From an uncultured Acetatifactor sp. (GTDB taxonomy: Bacteria; Bacillota; Clostridia; Lachnospirales; Lachnospiraceae), in the NCBI GenBank assembly GCA_910587555.1, contig CAJULV010000013.1, forward strand, positions 1 to 37,962: a stretch of DNA of 37,962 nt, given 5' to 3'. The position numbers and the translations under genes were made by a program. The notes under the pieces were generated by a model. The model saw only the letters and a program-made list of their open reading frames with translations. It did no database searches and was not told the DNA's origin. Positions 7,222 to 15,796 of the stretch are shown in pieces (positions within the stretch are counted from its first letter, which is position 1; every line of letters begins with the position of its first letter).

Positions 7222-8277
7222 TCACATGCAGAGCTGCTGAATTTCATCAAAATTCAAAGTGCTGAGATGGGAAAGGCGGTTGCGTGCCTCCCTATATTTC
7301 TTCAGCTGCGCATATTCGCTGCTGTTTAGGCATAGCTTGTCGTTTTTCACCATGAAAACCAGTATTCCCAGCTCCACGTCCCGGAAATCCGTATATTCCT
7401 CGCCGTATGCCGACTGGATTGGCAGTGCTGCCTGAATCGCCGCTGAATGCCTTTTTACGAAACTTTCCCGAAACTCTTCAATCACCGAATATATTGTCCT
7501 AATCTGGGCAAGCCAGATACAATGCGCCATCGATTTTGGAGTCTTTGCAAAAGTAAATTCCGTGCCGTCGCTGCGCACACAGTCACGGAGAATCTCGATG
7601 ATCAGCCCCGCCGGGTCCGCCAGAAAGCGGTCATAACGTGCCAGGCATTCCGCACATAATTCCATATCGTTTTCGATGACGCCTGCTGCAAGCTCCGCAA
7701 GGTAATTTTTAATAAAGGTTTTCTCTTTTATGGAAGAGGAAGCAAGGGTGGAAAACACAATACGGTCGTATTCTCCTATGTAGTCATCAAAGGAATAAAT
7801 CTTTATCCCCTTCTTAGCGGGTGCATTGTTGCCCGAATGCCATTCCAGAATAAAAACCGCAGCCTCCTTGCCTTTTTTGCGCTTCTTCACATATTCCGAT
7901 ACAAATCTGGTCCAGGCTTCCAGGGCTGAACGTGAATGAACCCGGACCCACAGGTAGCAGGAATGAAGAACGATGTCGTCGCTGTTCGCGAAAAAATCGG
8001 CATATGTTTTTGAAGGACGGTACATGGCTCTTTTTTCCGGTTTGCAATATTCTTTCAGTATATATTCTCCGGGTTCTTCCACATCCCGAACGGACTCGAA
8101 ACGTTTCGAAGAGTTCTGCTGCTTCACGTTGTTCTTAATGGCGGACTCCATGGAAGAACGCCATGGGATAACCGCTGAAGACTGAAGCACAATGCTTTTT
8201 TCCTCCAATAGGCTCTCTGTGATATCCGAAACAAAAGACAGGGCATTTGGTACTTTCTCCCACCATATCCGTTCCAT
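7222..8277 (-). CDS. Candidate HEPN-domain effector, partner of the giant ATPase
   Basis: A 351-aa soluble protein with no recognised full-length family. The last 90 residues look helical and end in YREARNRLSHLSTL; R332-N-R-L-S-H337 is the RNxxxH (Rx4-6H) catalytic signature of HEPN ribonucleases of toxin-antitoxin and abortive-infection systems, at the expected place near the C-terminus of the domain. The N-terminal half (MERIWWEKVPNALSFV, then an IPW motif near residue 50) is unlike any domain I can name; it may contact the ATPase. The start at 8277 is one base after the ATPase stop, with GGAGGG inside the upstream gene, so the two are translationally coupled. An upstream start at 8313 has no ribosome binding site. 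The HEPN call rests on motif and context only, without a profile search. Confidence 0.6.
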   Translation of the reverse strand: MERIWWEKVPNALSFVSDITESLLEEKSIVLQSSAVIPWRSSMESAIKNNVKQQNSSKRFESVRDVEEPGEYILKEYCKPEKRAMYRPSKTYADFFANSDDIVLHSCYLWVRVHSRSALEAWTRFVSEYVKKRKKGKEAAVFILEWHSGNNAPAKKGIKIYSFDDYIGEYDRIVFSTLASSSIKEKTFIKNYLAELAAGVIENDMELCAECLARYDRFLADPAGLIIEILRDCVRSDGTEFTFAKTPKSMAHCIWLAQIRTIYSVIEEFRESFVKRHSAAIQAALPIQSAYGEEYTDFRDVELGILVFMVKNDKLCLNSSEYAQLKKYREARNRLSHLSTLNFDEIQQLCM

Positions 8278-8278
8278 T

Positions 8279-11200
8279 TCATCCCTCCATGTAGTCCATA
8301 AGCTTATCCGCAACTTCCGTGTTGGTTCCCATCATCTGGAAAAATGTAAACCGGGTAAAAAGATAATGATTGTCGTCCGTACTGCGCAGCACGTTTAATT
8401 CCCGAAGCTCCTCCATAAACGCCGCTAATTTTTTGAGGTCAAGCGCGGCGATTTTGGTAATCTCAAGATCGATACCCGCTTTTTTGATATCATCCGCGGC
8501 ATATCCCTTGCTGTAGCCGTTTGTATGGTAAAGATATGCCATCACCAGGGCGATCAGGTAGTAGTAATTATCTTCATCCAGCTTCAGGGTAATAATGTAT
8601 TTCTCACGAATCTGCCGCATAAACTCCGGATCTGCCAGAACCTTTTTAATATGCTCTTCGCTGACCTCGTAAACGGGTGAGTCCACTTCATTGTATCCCG
8701 CATAGTCCTTCTTTCTCATTGCGTCCAGAAGCTTTGCGCAATACATTTGAATCAGGCCGGGGAAATAGTTTGTGGTGGCCAGGATCAGCGTTACAAGCGA
8801 TTCCTTCTCCTTCGGGAAGCGCAGGCCCAGATAATGCAGCGGAACCTCCATCAGTTCCCGGGCCTCGGAAAAGTGAAAAGGCTTCACCGTCATCGCTTCC
8901 AGATGCGTCAGTACACTGTTATTGCTCAGAGCTGCCTCCCGCTTAAAGCGGACGATATTGCGCAGGCCTGCAATGACAAACTTAAAACGCCTGGGACCGA
9001 TACTCTGGACCTCCTTCAGGGAGTCGAAGGGCTTGTAGTTGACGGCTTCACAGCTCTCTATAAATACATCCGCTTCGTCAAGAAGCAGGAGCAGGTAGGG
9101 GATTCGCTTATTCCCGGACTGGAGACGCCGTTTTATGGCCCTGGCCAGCTCATCCCAGTCGGTGGTTTCGATGTCATCTTCCAGAATATCCTGGTCATAC
9201 AGCTCATGTCCGATTTTCATAGCAGCTTCCTTATAATTCAGCCCCTTAATTTCCACATAAACGGCACGGTTGCCGTTTTCGTCCCAGTTGATATCATCCT
9301 TTGCCTTTTTCAACAATGCGGATTTTCCCAATTGCCGGCCGCCATAAACGATATTTGCGCCTGTTGCAGACTTGATCCGTTCCAACTCGTATTTTCTGCC
9401 CATGAATATCTCCGGCGGCATTACATTGACGGATTCCCATACATAGGGCTGATAATATCCGAAGGGAACAATCAGGGAAATCAGCATTCTGTTAATCTTT
9501 GTCTCGTCGAAATTGCGAATCAAAAACATCATGACGGTGCGGTCCACAACGCCTGAAAACTTATCGCCCAGAGAATTTTTAGTCTTTCTGGCCAGGCGTC
9601 TTCGCTCTCCTTTTGACAGCGCATGGTCCAACAATATCAATGTATGCTTTGCATTCACGATCTGTTTCATCAGATCGATTAATCCGTCCGCGTCATATAC
9701 GCCGTTTATGCAGACCACTCTGAAGCCATCCTGGACGGCACCCGAACCGAAGGCGGCGATGGGATGTGTATAATGACTGATTCCGCTTCCCTGGACGGCT
9801 TTTGTCTGTACAATAAAGTTCTCGAATTTGACGATTTCATTTTGTGCTTTGACACTGTCTATGCTGAAGCCGAGGCAGGTCAGCAAATTACAGAGGCGTT
9901 CTCTCCCCAGTTTGCTGCCGCCCGGAAGCCAGTTATCTGCCAGCTTTTTTGCGCCCCTTTCTTCTTTATTTCTGGTACGGCTGTTCACAAGGCTGGCAAA
10001 ATTGGACTTATGTGTTGCTACAGGCTGATAATAATCGTCATAATTATCCAGAAATTCCTTTAAAAAGTCCTCTTCAACCGCATCTTCCCCATCCTCCTCT
10101 ATCCTCGTCGCCCTGGCAAGCAGGTCCTCCGCCACCGTATAGTTCTGCTCCTGGATCATGGACTCTATGCGGGCGATTCTCTTCTCCTTCACCTCACCGG
10201 TAAGAACCGAAACAGAGGTTTCCTTAAATGTTTTCAGCTGTTCCAGCAGGTCCGATTCCCTGCTTTTGGCGGTTTCTCTGATTTCCTCCAGATACGCGTC
10301 CATGACCTTGTTTAAGAAGCCGTAGTTCGCGCTGTTCACAGCCCAGCCATACCATTCGTCAACGATCTGCAGTATTTTTTCCTTTTTATCCTCGGAAGAA
10401 TTATCAATCTGGCCATAGCTTTGGGCCAGCTCCAGTTCCCCTATGAAGTCCGCTTTTCTTAAATCCGCGGTCTCCTTTGCATACTTTTCCCCGGAATCGA
10501 CGGTTTCCAGAAGCGCGGCCAGTTCCTCACGGTTTTCGGAATCCTCGTTGTATGCCAGGTAGTCGATGATGAGTCTCGCCGCGCCGTAATCGTCGCCCCG
10601 GTCTTCCAGAATTTCGGACAGGCGTTCCCTGTATGTTGCCTTGTGCCTGCTTATTTTGCGGACATGGCTTATAATGCGGTTAGCCGGCTGCATTGACTTC
10701 ATTTCCGAGGAATGCGTATTTAAATCCGGTAGGAAATTTTCATCCAGCATGATGTCGTCTGTCAGAAGAAATTCCGCATAGAAATATTTCCATGCATGTT
10801 CGTCGATTGTGCCGTCCATACATTGCAGGATTTCCTGTAAGGTTGTCAGTATGACGTTCAGTCCGGCAACCCGCTCCATATGGGAAGCTGATGCCGAAAT
10901 GCCTTCCTTTAACTCGGCAATGGCAGCTGAAATATTCTCCCGAAGCGGTTTCTGCAGCCTTTCATATGCCGTTGTCCCCGTATCGTCGGTCCGCTTGTTC
11001 AGCTGTTCCGCGAGAACATACCATCTGGCCATCAGCTGCACCGCCTTCATGGTTGTATTCGTAATATTGCTGCGCAGATGGCTCATGAGATCCTCGTGCC
11101 GCCGGTACACCATGTTGCCGCCGGCCTTTTCCCAGAATACAACAATGTACTTCCAGAGCTTTTCCGCGTTTATGGTTGTCTCGGAAATCTCATCTTCTTC

Positions 11201-13879
11201 CGCGAAGAAATTTTCCTGAAGGAAATCCGTCATAAGGGGAAGCATTTCCAGGTCTTCATCAATAATTGATTTGATATACTGCCCGATGTCGCTGCTTACG
11301 GAAAACATAAGCTTTTTCGTCTCAATGAAGCGTTTCTGGCTTGCATTCTCCTTCTTTTTGCCCACGACGAAATTATCATAAAAACTCCCGGCCTCGCTCC
11401 GCAGCCTGGCAATGTCCCTGTTCAGCGCTGTCCGGCTTTTTGTCCTGTATCCGGCATAAGTATCAATCCCTCTGTTATATTCGTTCTTAAAGTCCAGCAG
11501 GGAGTATACAACCTGGCTCAGTGTAGGAAACGTATTTAAGACTTCATAATTTTTGATACCCCCGTAAAATGACTTAATGTTGTAGTCATAACGTACCTGG
11601 CTGGAAAAGAACATCCTGATTGCCGTGGAAACAGTCAGTGTTTCTTCAAATACACCACCTTCCGGAATCAGCCGGAAAACATTCTCCGTAGAGTAGATAC
11701 AGCGCGCCAGAGGGTCGTTCAGCGCATAGGCAAGCTGATTGTATAATAATTCGTTCAGTCTGCCTGCCAGGGAACAGGATTTTGCATAGGCAGCAGCGCA
11801 GTAAAACCGCCGTTCCGCCAATAAGCCATATAGAACATCCATGTCTGTCTGCGCAGTGGTATCAAGGGCAGTGGCTTTTAGGGCAGCATTTACTTCTGCA
11901 GCAGGCACTCTTTTTTCTGTCGTCAGCTGCTGTGTCTCCGTCAGGGTTGTGGAATCATCAGCTTCCGGTACCGGTGCCTCCGTCAGGGTTGTGGAATCAT
12001 CAGCTTCCGGTACCGGTGGTTCCGTCAGGGCAGCGGAATCATCAGCTTCTGGTACCGGTGCCTCCGTCAGGGTTGTGGAATCATCAGCTTCTGGTACCGG
12101 TGCCTCCGTCAGGGTTGCGGAATCATCAGCTTCCGGTACCGGTGTCTCCGTCAGGGTTGTGGAATCATCAGCTTCCGGTACCGGTGGCTCCGATACAGGT
12201 TCGGCTTCACTTTTATCCGAATCCGCATATAAAGCTTCGACATCTACCGGTTCCATGGACGGATATCTGCAATAACTGTTGTCGGACAGACTGTACAGCC
12301 AGACGTTTGCCCCGGAAAAATCATGTCCGGTTTCTTCCAGGAGCGCTTTTGCGAAAGCACGCGCTTTTTCATGGTTAATGCCGGCAGCATAGATCTGCGC
12401 AATTCCTTCGCATGCGTTTAAATGAACCGTTGCCGTTTCCAGGAAGGCGTCACATTCTGCCGTGTTATCCCAAAATGCGCCGACTGCCAGCTCACATTTT
12501 TCAGGAAACGCGTTTATCTTTATCAATGAAAAGAACGCATCTGTAAAAATACACATTTTTTCGGTGTATTTGGAAGTTTTTCTTTCTATAAAACGCTTGG
12601 CAATCAGTACATTCACGTTCACATAGGCAATCCTGGCTGCGGCGCTGGCGGCTCTGTCTTCAATACGCTCCCCCCATGCTTCGGACGTGCGTCTGCGAAT
12701 ACCGGCAAATTTGCTGCATTCCTTAAAGCTCATAGCCTTGATAAGCCTGGCTGACGCACAGAAGAATTCTCCGCCGGGAAATAACGAGTATTTCCGCAGA
12801 TACCCTTTTTTGTATAAATGGCTCAAAACGGAATCCGCCAGCTTCTGCGGGATTCCCTTGGCCGCGGTCAACAGAATCCCTGCCGTACAATTTCTCGAAT
12901 CCAGTTCTTTCAGTATTATTTTTTCGGCTTTTTCGACAGGTTCAATGCCTGTTCGCATATCGCTGACAAAGATACTGGAGGTTATCTTCTTTTTCTCCCC
13001 GGGATGAATCCCCTTTGAAAAGATTCCAAGATTTTCGTCAGCGGAAAGCAGGGCCGAATACTGGCGCAGCTTTTGGACAAAAGCGGAATCGCCTGCCGGC
13101 GTCCCGTCTGCCTCCGGGCGGGAGGTATCCGGGACGGCATCGGAGGAAACGTCCGAATTTGGAGGCATATCGCCGTCCTGGCCGTCAGCAGTTCCATCCA
13201 AAGACGCAAATACACCGGAATTTACTGATGCGTCTCCGGACGCGGAATCCGGTTCTTTTTCCGTCAGCCTGTCGGCCGGTCCCGTGCTGATAAAATATTT
13301 ACCGCAGGCAATCCCAGTCAGAACTCTGACAGGATAATATTCTGATGCCTGTTCCAGCACTTCGATAGTATCTTCCGAAGTAAAGTCACTGCAGGATATG
13401 GCATTTAGAAAAGCCTGGGGTCCTGCAATCTCATTCCGGATATGTTCCGATTCCGGCGGTTCCCCGGCATTCAGGCACTTAAGGAATTCCAGGGCCGCTG
13501 TCTGATAGGGTTCCAGTGCCTGTGCATACACGCTGACCGTAGATTTTACGGCAGCAAAGGATTCCGTCACCTTTTCGGCGGCTGCCATAAGCCTTTTATA
13601 CCGCATGCTTATGCTGTTCGCCAATGCGTCCGCGTAAACCTGTGCCGGCATACCTTCTCCGGGCAGCTCGTCTTCCGTCAGCTGCTCACAGGCCAGCCGG
13701 TATATGGACAGATAATTCTCCCTGAGAGCATCTACGGACAAAATAAGCTTATCAACATTGTCTTCCGTGGGTACACACCCTTCGGATATGACGTCCATCA
13801 TACTGTCCAGAAGGTGCTTTGATTCATCGGCACGCCGGTGAAATTCTTCTGTCAATTCATCCATGTTAATCTCTAACAT
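8279..13879 (-). CDS. Giant protein with C-terminal STAND/AAA-type ATPase domain
   Basis: An 1866-aa protein. In order: a helical N-terminal region (1-300); a winged-helix-like segment (about 315-385); a low-complexity stretch of six 14-residue repeats (566-649); a long helical, solenoid-like region (about 660-1280); a compact mixed domain (about 1300-1480, starting near NWLPGGSKLGRERL); then an ORC/STAND-like P-loop ATPase. The ATPase opens with FMGRKYELERI, has Walker A GGRQLGKSA (about 1510-1518), Walker B YLLLLLDEAD (about 1594-1603) and a sensor-like FKFVIAGLRNIVRF, and ends with a probable winged helix. STAND ATPases act as switches that oligomerise on sensing a trigger; defence against phage is a common role, but nothing here proves it. 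It is first in the operon; AGGAGG precedes the ATG by four bases. Confidence 0.8.
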   Translation of the reverse strand: MLEINMDELTEEFHRRADESKHLLDSMMDVISEGCVPTEDNVDKLILSVDALRENYLSIYRLACEQLTEDELPGEGMPAQVYADALANSISMRYKRLMAAAEKVTESFAAVKSTVSVYAQALEPYQTAALEFLKCLNAGEPPESEHIRNEIAGPQAFLNAISCSDFTSEDTIEVLEQASEYYPVRVLTGIACGKYFISTGPADRLTEKEPDSASGDASVNSGVFASLDGTADGQDGDMPPNSDVSSDAVPDTSRPEADGTPAGDSAFVQKLRQYSALLSADENLGIFSKGIHPGEKKKITSSIFVSDMRTGIEPVEKAEKIILKELDSRNCTAGILLTAAKGIPQKLADSVLSHLYKKGYLRKYSLFPGGEFFCASARLIKAMSFKECSKFAGIRRRTSEAWGERIEDRAASAAARIAYVNVNVLIAKRFIERKTSKYTEKMCIFTDAFFSLIKINAFPEKCELAVGAFWDNTAECDAFLETATVHLNACEGIAQIYAAGINHEKARAFAKALLEETGHDFSGANVWLYSLSDNSYCRYPSMEPVDVEALYADSDKSEAEPVSEPPVPEADDSTTLTETPVPEADDSATLTEAPVPEADDSTTLTEAPVPEADDSAALTEPPVPEADDSTTLTEAPVPEADDSTTLTETQQLTTEKRVPAAEVNAALKATALDTTAQTDMDVLYGLLAERRFYCAAAYAKSCSLAGRLNELLYNQLAYALNDPLARCIYSTENVFRLIPEGGVFEETLTVSTAIRMFFSSQVRYDYNIKSFYGGIKNYEVLNTFPTLSQVVYSLLDFKNEYNRGIDTYAGYRTKSRTALNRDIARLRSEAGSFYDNFVVGKKKENASQKRFIETKKLMFSVSSDIGQYIKSIIDEDLEMLPLMTDFLQENFFAEEDEISETTINAEKLWKYIVVFWEKAGGNMVYRRHEDLMSHLRSNITNTTMKAVQLMARWYVLAEQLNKRTDDTGTTAYERLQKPLRENISAAIAELKEGISASASHMERVAGLNVILTTLQEILQCMDGTIDEHAWKYFYAEFLLTDDIMLDENFLPDLNTHSSEMKSMQPANRIISHVRKISRHKATYRERLSEILEDRGDDYGAARLIIDYLAYNEDSENREELAALLETVDSGEKYAKETADLRKADFIGELELAQSYGQIDNSSEDKKEKILQIVDEWYGWAVNSANYGFLNKVMDAYLEEIRETAKSRESDLLEQLKTFKETSVSVLTGEVKEKRIARIESMIQEQNYTVAEDLLARATRIEEDGEDAVEEDFLKEFLDNYDDYYQPVATHKSNFASLVNSRTRNKEERGAKKLADNWLPGGSKLGRERLCNLLTCLGFSIDSVKAQNEIVKFENFIVQTKAVQGSGISHYTHPIAAFGSGAVQDGFRVVCINGVYDADGLIDLMKQIVNAKHTLILLDHALSKGERRRLARKTKNSLGDKFSGVVDRTVMMFLIRNFDETKINRMLISLIVPFGYYQPYVWESVNVMPPEIFMGRKYELERIKSATGANIVYGGRQLGKSALLKKAKDDINWDENGNRAVYVEIKGLNYKEAAMKIGHELYDQDILEDDIETTDWDELARAIKRRLQSGNKRIPYLLLLLDEADVFIESCEAVNYKPFDSLKEVQSIGPRRFKFVIAGLRNIVRFKREAALSNNSVLTHLEAMTVKPFHFSEARELMEVPLHYLGLRFPKEKESLVTLILATTNYFPGLIQMYCAKLLDAMRKKDYAGYNEVDSPVYEVSEEHIKKVLADPEFMRQIREKYIITLKLDEDNYYYLIALVMAYLYHTNGYSKGYAADDIKKAGIDLEITKIAALDLKKLAAFMEELRELNVLRSTDDNHYLFTRFTFFQMMGTNTEVADKLMDYMEG
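11933..12184 (-). repeat. Six 42-bp tandem repeats inside the giant ATPase gene
   Basis: Six head-to-tail 42-bp units encode PVPEADDSTTLTEA with small variations (residues 566-649). Units differ by only a few bases, which implies recent expansion. Unit length is 14 codons, so gain or loss keeps the frame. The segment is probably a flexible acidic linker between the N-terminal and solenoid parts. Confidence 0.95.
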
Positions 13880-13976
13880 ATTTCCTCCTAATTTAAATCG
13901 CTGCGCCTCTCGTGCGCCTTTGCGGCTGTATAAATGTATTTTTGTCGGAAGCGGCTGCCGACATGTCTATAGTACC

Positions 13977-14005
13977 ATTATAATGGATTGTGCATTTTCT
14001 GGCAA
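13977..14005 (-). promoter_or_regulatory. Strong promoter of the ATPase/HEPN operon
   Basis: On the minus strand, TTGCCA (complement of 14000-14005), 17 bases, then a perfect TATAAT (complement of 13977-13982). The -10 lies in a 12-bp palindrome CCATTATAATGG (13975-13986). The predicted leader of about 90 bases contains an imperfect hairpin at 13943-13961. The strength suggests constitutive expression unless a factor reads the palindrome. Confidence 0.75.
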
Positions 14006-14059
14006 CGAAAAATGCCGTCATATCTCATGAAAACGGGAGCAAAATAATCTCATAAATGC

Positions 14060-14088
14060 TTGAATTTGTTCTGCAACTTTGTTACACT
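14060..14088 (+). promoter_or_regulatory. Promoter of the 2-hydroxyacid dehydrogenase transcript
   Basis: TTGAAT (14060-14065), 17 bases, TACACT (14083-14088). The predicted transcript start near 14095 leaves a leader of about 190 bases before the start codon at 14286. It is back-to-back with the ATPase operon promoter. Confidence 0.6.
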
Positions 14089-14094
14089 GAAAAG

Positions 14095-14285
14095 AAGTCG
14101 GCGGAAGATGGCTTTGCAGGTGAAGGCGGTACAAACCTGCCTGCGGGGAGCATTACATGGTTCCGGTGACAGGGCGAAATTTTTTATGAAAGGCTGGTGC
14201 GTGTTTGAAATCGCAAATGTGGGAACACGGTTTACCGCGGCAGATGGCGGGAATGCATTTCAAACATGTTCCAGGGCTGCATTGT
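14095..14285 (+). other. Structured 5' leader of unknown class
   Basis: No convincing ORF. GCAGGT (14116-14121) pairs with ACCTGC (14135-14140), and TGTTTGAAAT (14202-14211) pairs perfectly with ATTTCAAACA (14257-14266), enclosing a 45-base GC-rich loop. A run of six T at 14180-14185 sits between the two. The second stem ends 20 bases before the start codon, so it could control ribosome access. It does not match a riboswitch class I can recall. Confidence 0.4.
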
Positions 14286-15248
14286 ATGAAAATCGTGATT
14301 TTGGAGAGAAACAGCGTGGGGACAGATGTGTCGGTAGATGGCTTGAAGGAATTCGGTGACGTCACCATATATGACAACACTGTCACTTTGGAAGAAGTGC
14401 GGCAGCGGGTGAAGGACGCGGATATTGTCATCGCAAATAAGTCGCCGCTGCGGGAGGAGACGCTGAAGGATGCGCCGAACGTAAAGCTGATTTGTGAGTT
14501 TGCCACCGGCTATGATAATTGTGATCTGGAATACTGTTCATCCAGGGGAATACGGGTTGCCAATGTGCGGGATTACTGCACGGCCATGGTGGCGCAGCAT
14601 ACTTTTACGCTGGCACTGGCACTGAGCCAGAAGCTGATTCATTATGACAACTATGTCAAGTCGGGGCAATACAGTGCCCAGAGCCGTTTTTCTAATTTTG
14701 ATCTTCCATTTTGCGAGCTGGAGGGTAAGACCTGGGGAATCGTCGGGATGGGAAACATCGGCAGGCGAGTGGCGAAGATTGCCCAGGTGATGGGATGCCA
14801 TGTGATTTTTCATTCTGTGACAGGCGGCGGCAGCTGCCGGGAATATCCGAAGGTGGATAAGGAAACACTGCTTACAGAGAGTGACTTCCTGTCCCTGCAC
14901 TGCCCGCTCAGCGAGCTGAGCAGGAATTTTATTGACAGGGAAGCACTGAAAAAAATGAAACGGACTGCCGTGCTGGTGAATGTAGCGCGGGGAGGGGTGG
15001 TGGACAATGCCGCCCTGTATGAAGCGCTGGAAGCAGGGGAGATTGCCGCTGCAGGGCTGGATGTGGTGGAAAAGGAGCCGCTGGAGCCGGAGAATCCCTT
15101 AAGCCGCCTGAAGGACAGCAGCCGCCTGATTATTACACCCCATCTTGCCTGGGCCAGCGTGGAGGCAAGAAAGCGCTGCGTGGAACAGGCCTGCCTGAAT
15201 ATTGCCGCTTTTTTGCGGGGGGAGACAAGGAATGTGGTAAATCCCTGA
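14286..15248 (+). CDS. D-2-hydroxyacid dehydrogenase (NAD-dependent)
   Basis: A 320-aa D-isomer-specific 2-hydroxyacid dehydrogenase, reducing a 2-keto acid (for example hydroxypyruvate or glyoxylate) to the D-hydroxy acid. The NAD-binding motif is GMGNIGRRVAKIAQ (about 155-168). Catalytic residues are visible: Arg in VNVARGGVVD, Glu in DVVEKEPLEP and His in ITPHLAWAS. The length fits the glycerate dehydrogenase/hydroxypyruvate reductase subgroup without an ACT domain; the exact substrate cannot be read from sequence. The start is at MKIVILERN; the ribosome binding site is weak (CCAGGG) and an in-frame extension to 14205 overlaps the leader stem, so translation may be regulated. GtrA follows 69 bases later. 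Confidence 0.85.
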   Translation: MKIVILERNSVGTDVSVDGLKEFGDVTIYDNTVTLEEVRQRVKDADIVIANKSPLREETLKDAPNVKLICEFATGYDNCDLEYCSSRGIRVANVRDYCTAMVAQHTFTLALALSQKLIHYDNYVKSGQYSAQSRFSNFDLPFCELEGKTWGIVGMGNIGRRVAKIAQVMGCHVIFHSVTGGGSCREYPKVDKETLLTESDFLSLHCPLSELSRNFIDREALKKMKRTAVLVNVARGGVVDNAALYEALEAGEIAAAGLDVVEKEPLEPENPLSRLKDSSRLIITPHLAWASVEARKRCVEQACLNIAAFLRGETRNVVNP

Positions 15249-15317
15249 CGGGAAGGGCGAAGGGATTTTGCGGCAAAATACCGATGGTACACAGGGACTA
15301 AGTAAGGAGAAAAACAA

Positions 15318-15749
15318 ATGATGCAAAAAGGTAAAGAATTTTATAAAAAATATGAAGAAATTATTGTCTACCTGATAGTGGGGGTGCTGACTACGATTGT
15401 GTCCTGGGCGGCAAAGTTTATCGGAAATGCGCTGCTTTTTCATAACACCATGTATCCAACCCCTTTTGAAAATGCGGTGCTCAGTACAATCAACTGGGTC
15501 ACAGGGGTTATCTTTGCCTATTTTACCAACAGGAGATTTGTATTTAAGAGCAGGGAGCCTATGAGGAAGGAAGCGCCCAGGTTTGTGATTTCCCGTATTT
15601 CCACATGGATTCTGGATGTGGTGGTGATGCAGGTTTTTACTGCAATGAATATCAACCTGGTGACTGCGACTTTCATTTCTGCAGTGTTGGTGACAATTGC
15701 GAACTACGTTTTCAGCAAGCTTTTTGTGTTTCAGAAAAAAGTGAGCTGA
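15318..15749 (+). CDS. GtrA family membrane protein
   Basis: A 143-aa small membrane protein of the GtrA/DPMS family with four predicted hydrophobic helices. The motif YFTNRRFVFKS between helices 2 and 3 and the ending ANYVFSKLFVF are typical. GtrA proteins are thought to flip or hold polyprenyl-phosphate sugars for GT-C glycosyltransferases. The next gene encodes a GT-C-like enzyme, which supports that pairing. AAGGAG precedes the ATG by eight bases. It is co-directional with the 2-hydroxyacid dehydrogenase and probably co-transcribed with the glycosyltransferase 47 bases downstream. Confidence 0.85.
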   Translation: MMQKGKEFYKKYEEIIVYLIVGVLTTIVSWAAKFIGNALLFHNTMYPTPFENAVLSTINWVTGVIFAYFTNRRFVFKSREPMRKEAPRFVISRISTWILDVVVMQVFTAMNINLVTATFISAVLVTIANYVFSKLFVFQKKVS

Positions 15750-15796
15750 AGGCTGTGGGCAGGCCATGGCGAAAAACAAAAGTAAGAGGTGGTTAG

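Noticed and set aside
8747..9556. 269-aa plus-strand frame inside the giant ATPase gene
   Set aside because: It lies antisense to the Walker A/B region; no start signal or recognisable domain.
11782..12378. Plus-strand proline-rich repeat protein
   Set aside because: It is the antisense reading of the 42-bp repeats in the ATPase gene; the minus frame has continuity through 1866 codons.
14095..14285. Known riboswitch (SAM, glycine, c-di-GMP) in the dehydrogenase leader
   Set aside because: I could not find the conserved core of any of these classes; it is left as an unassigned structured leader.
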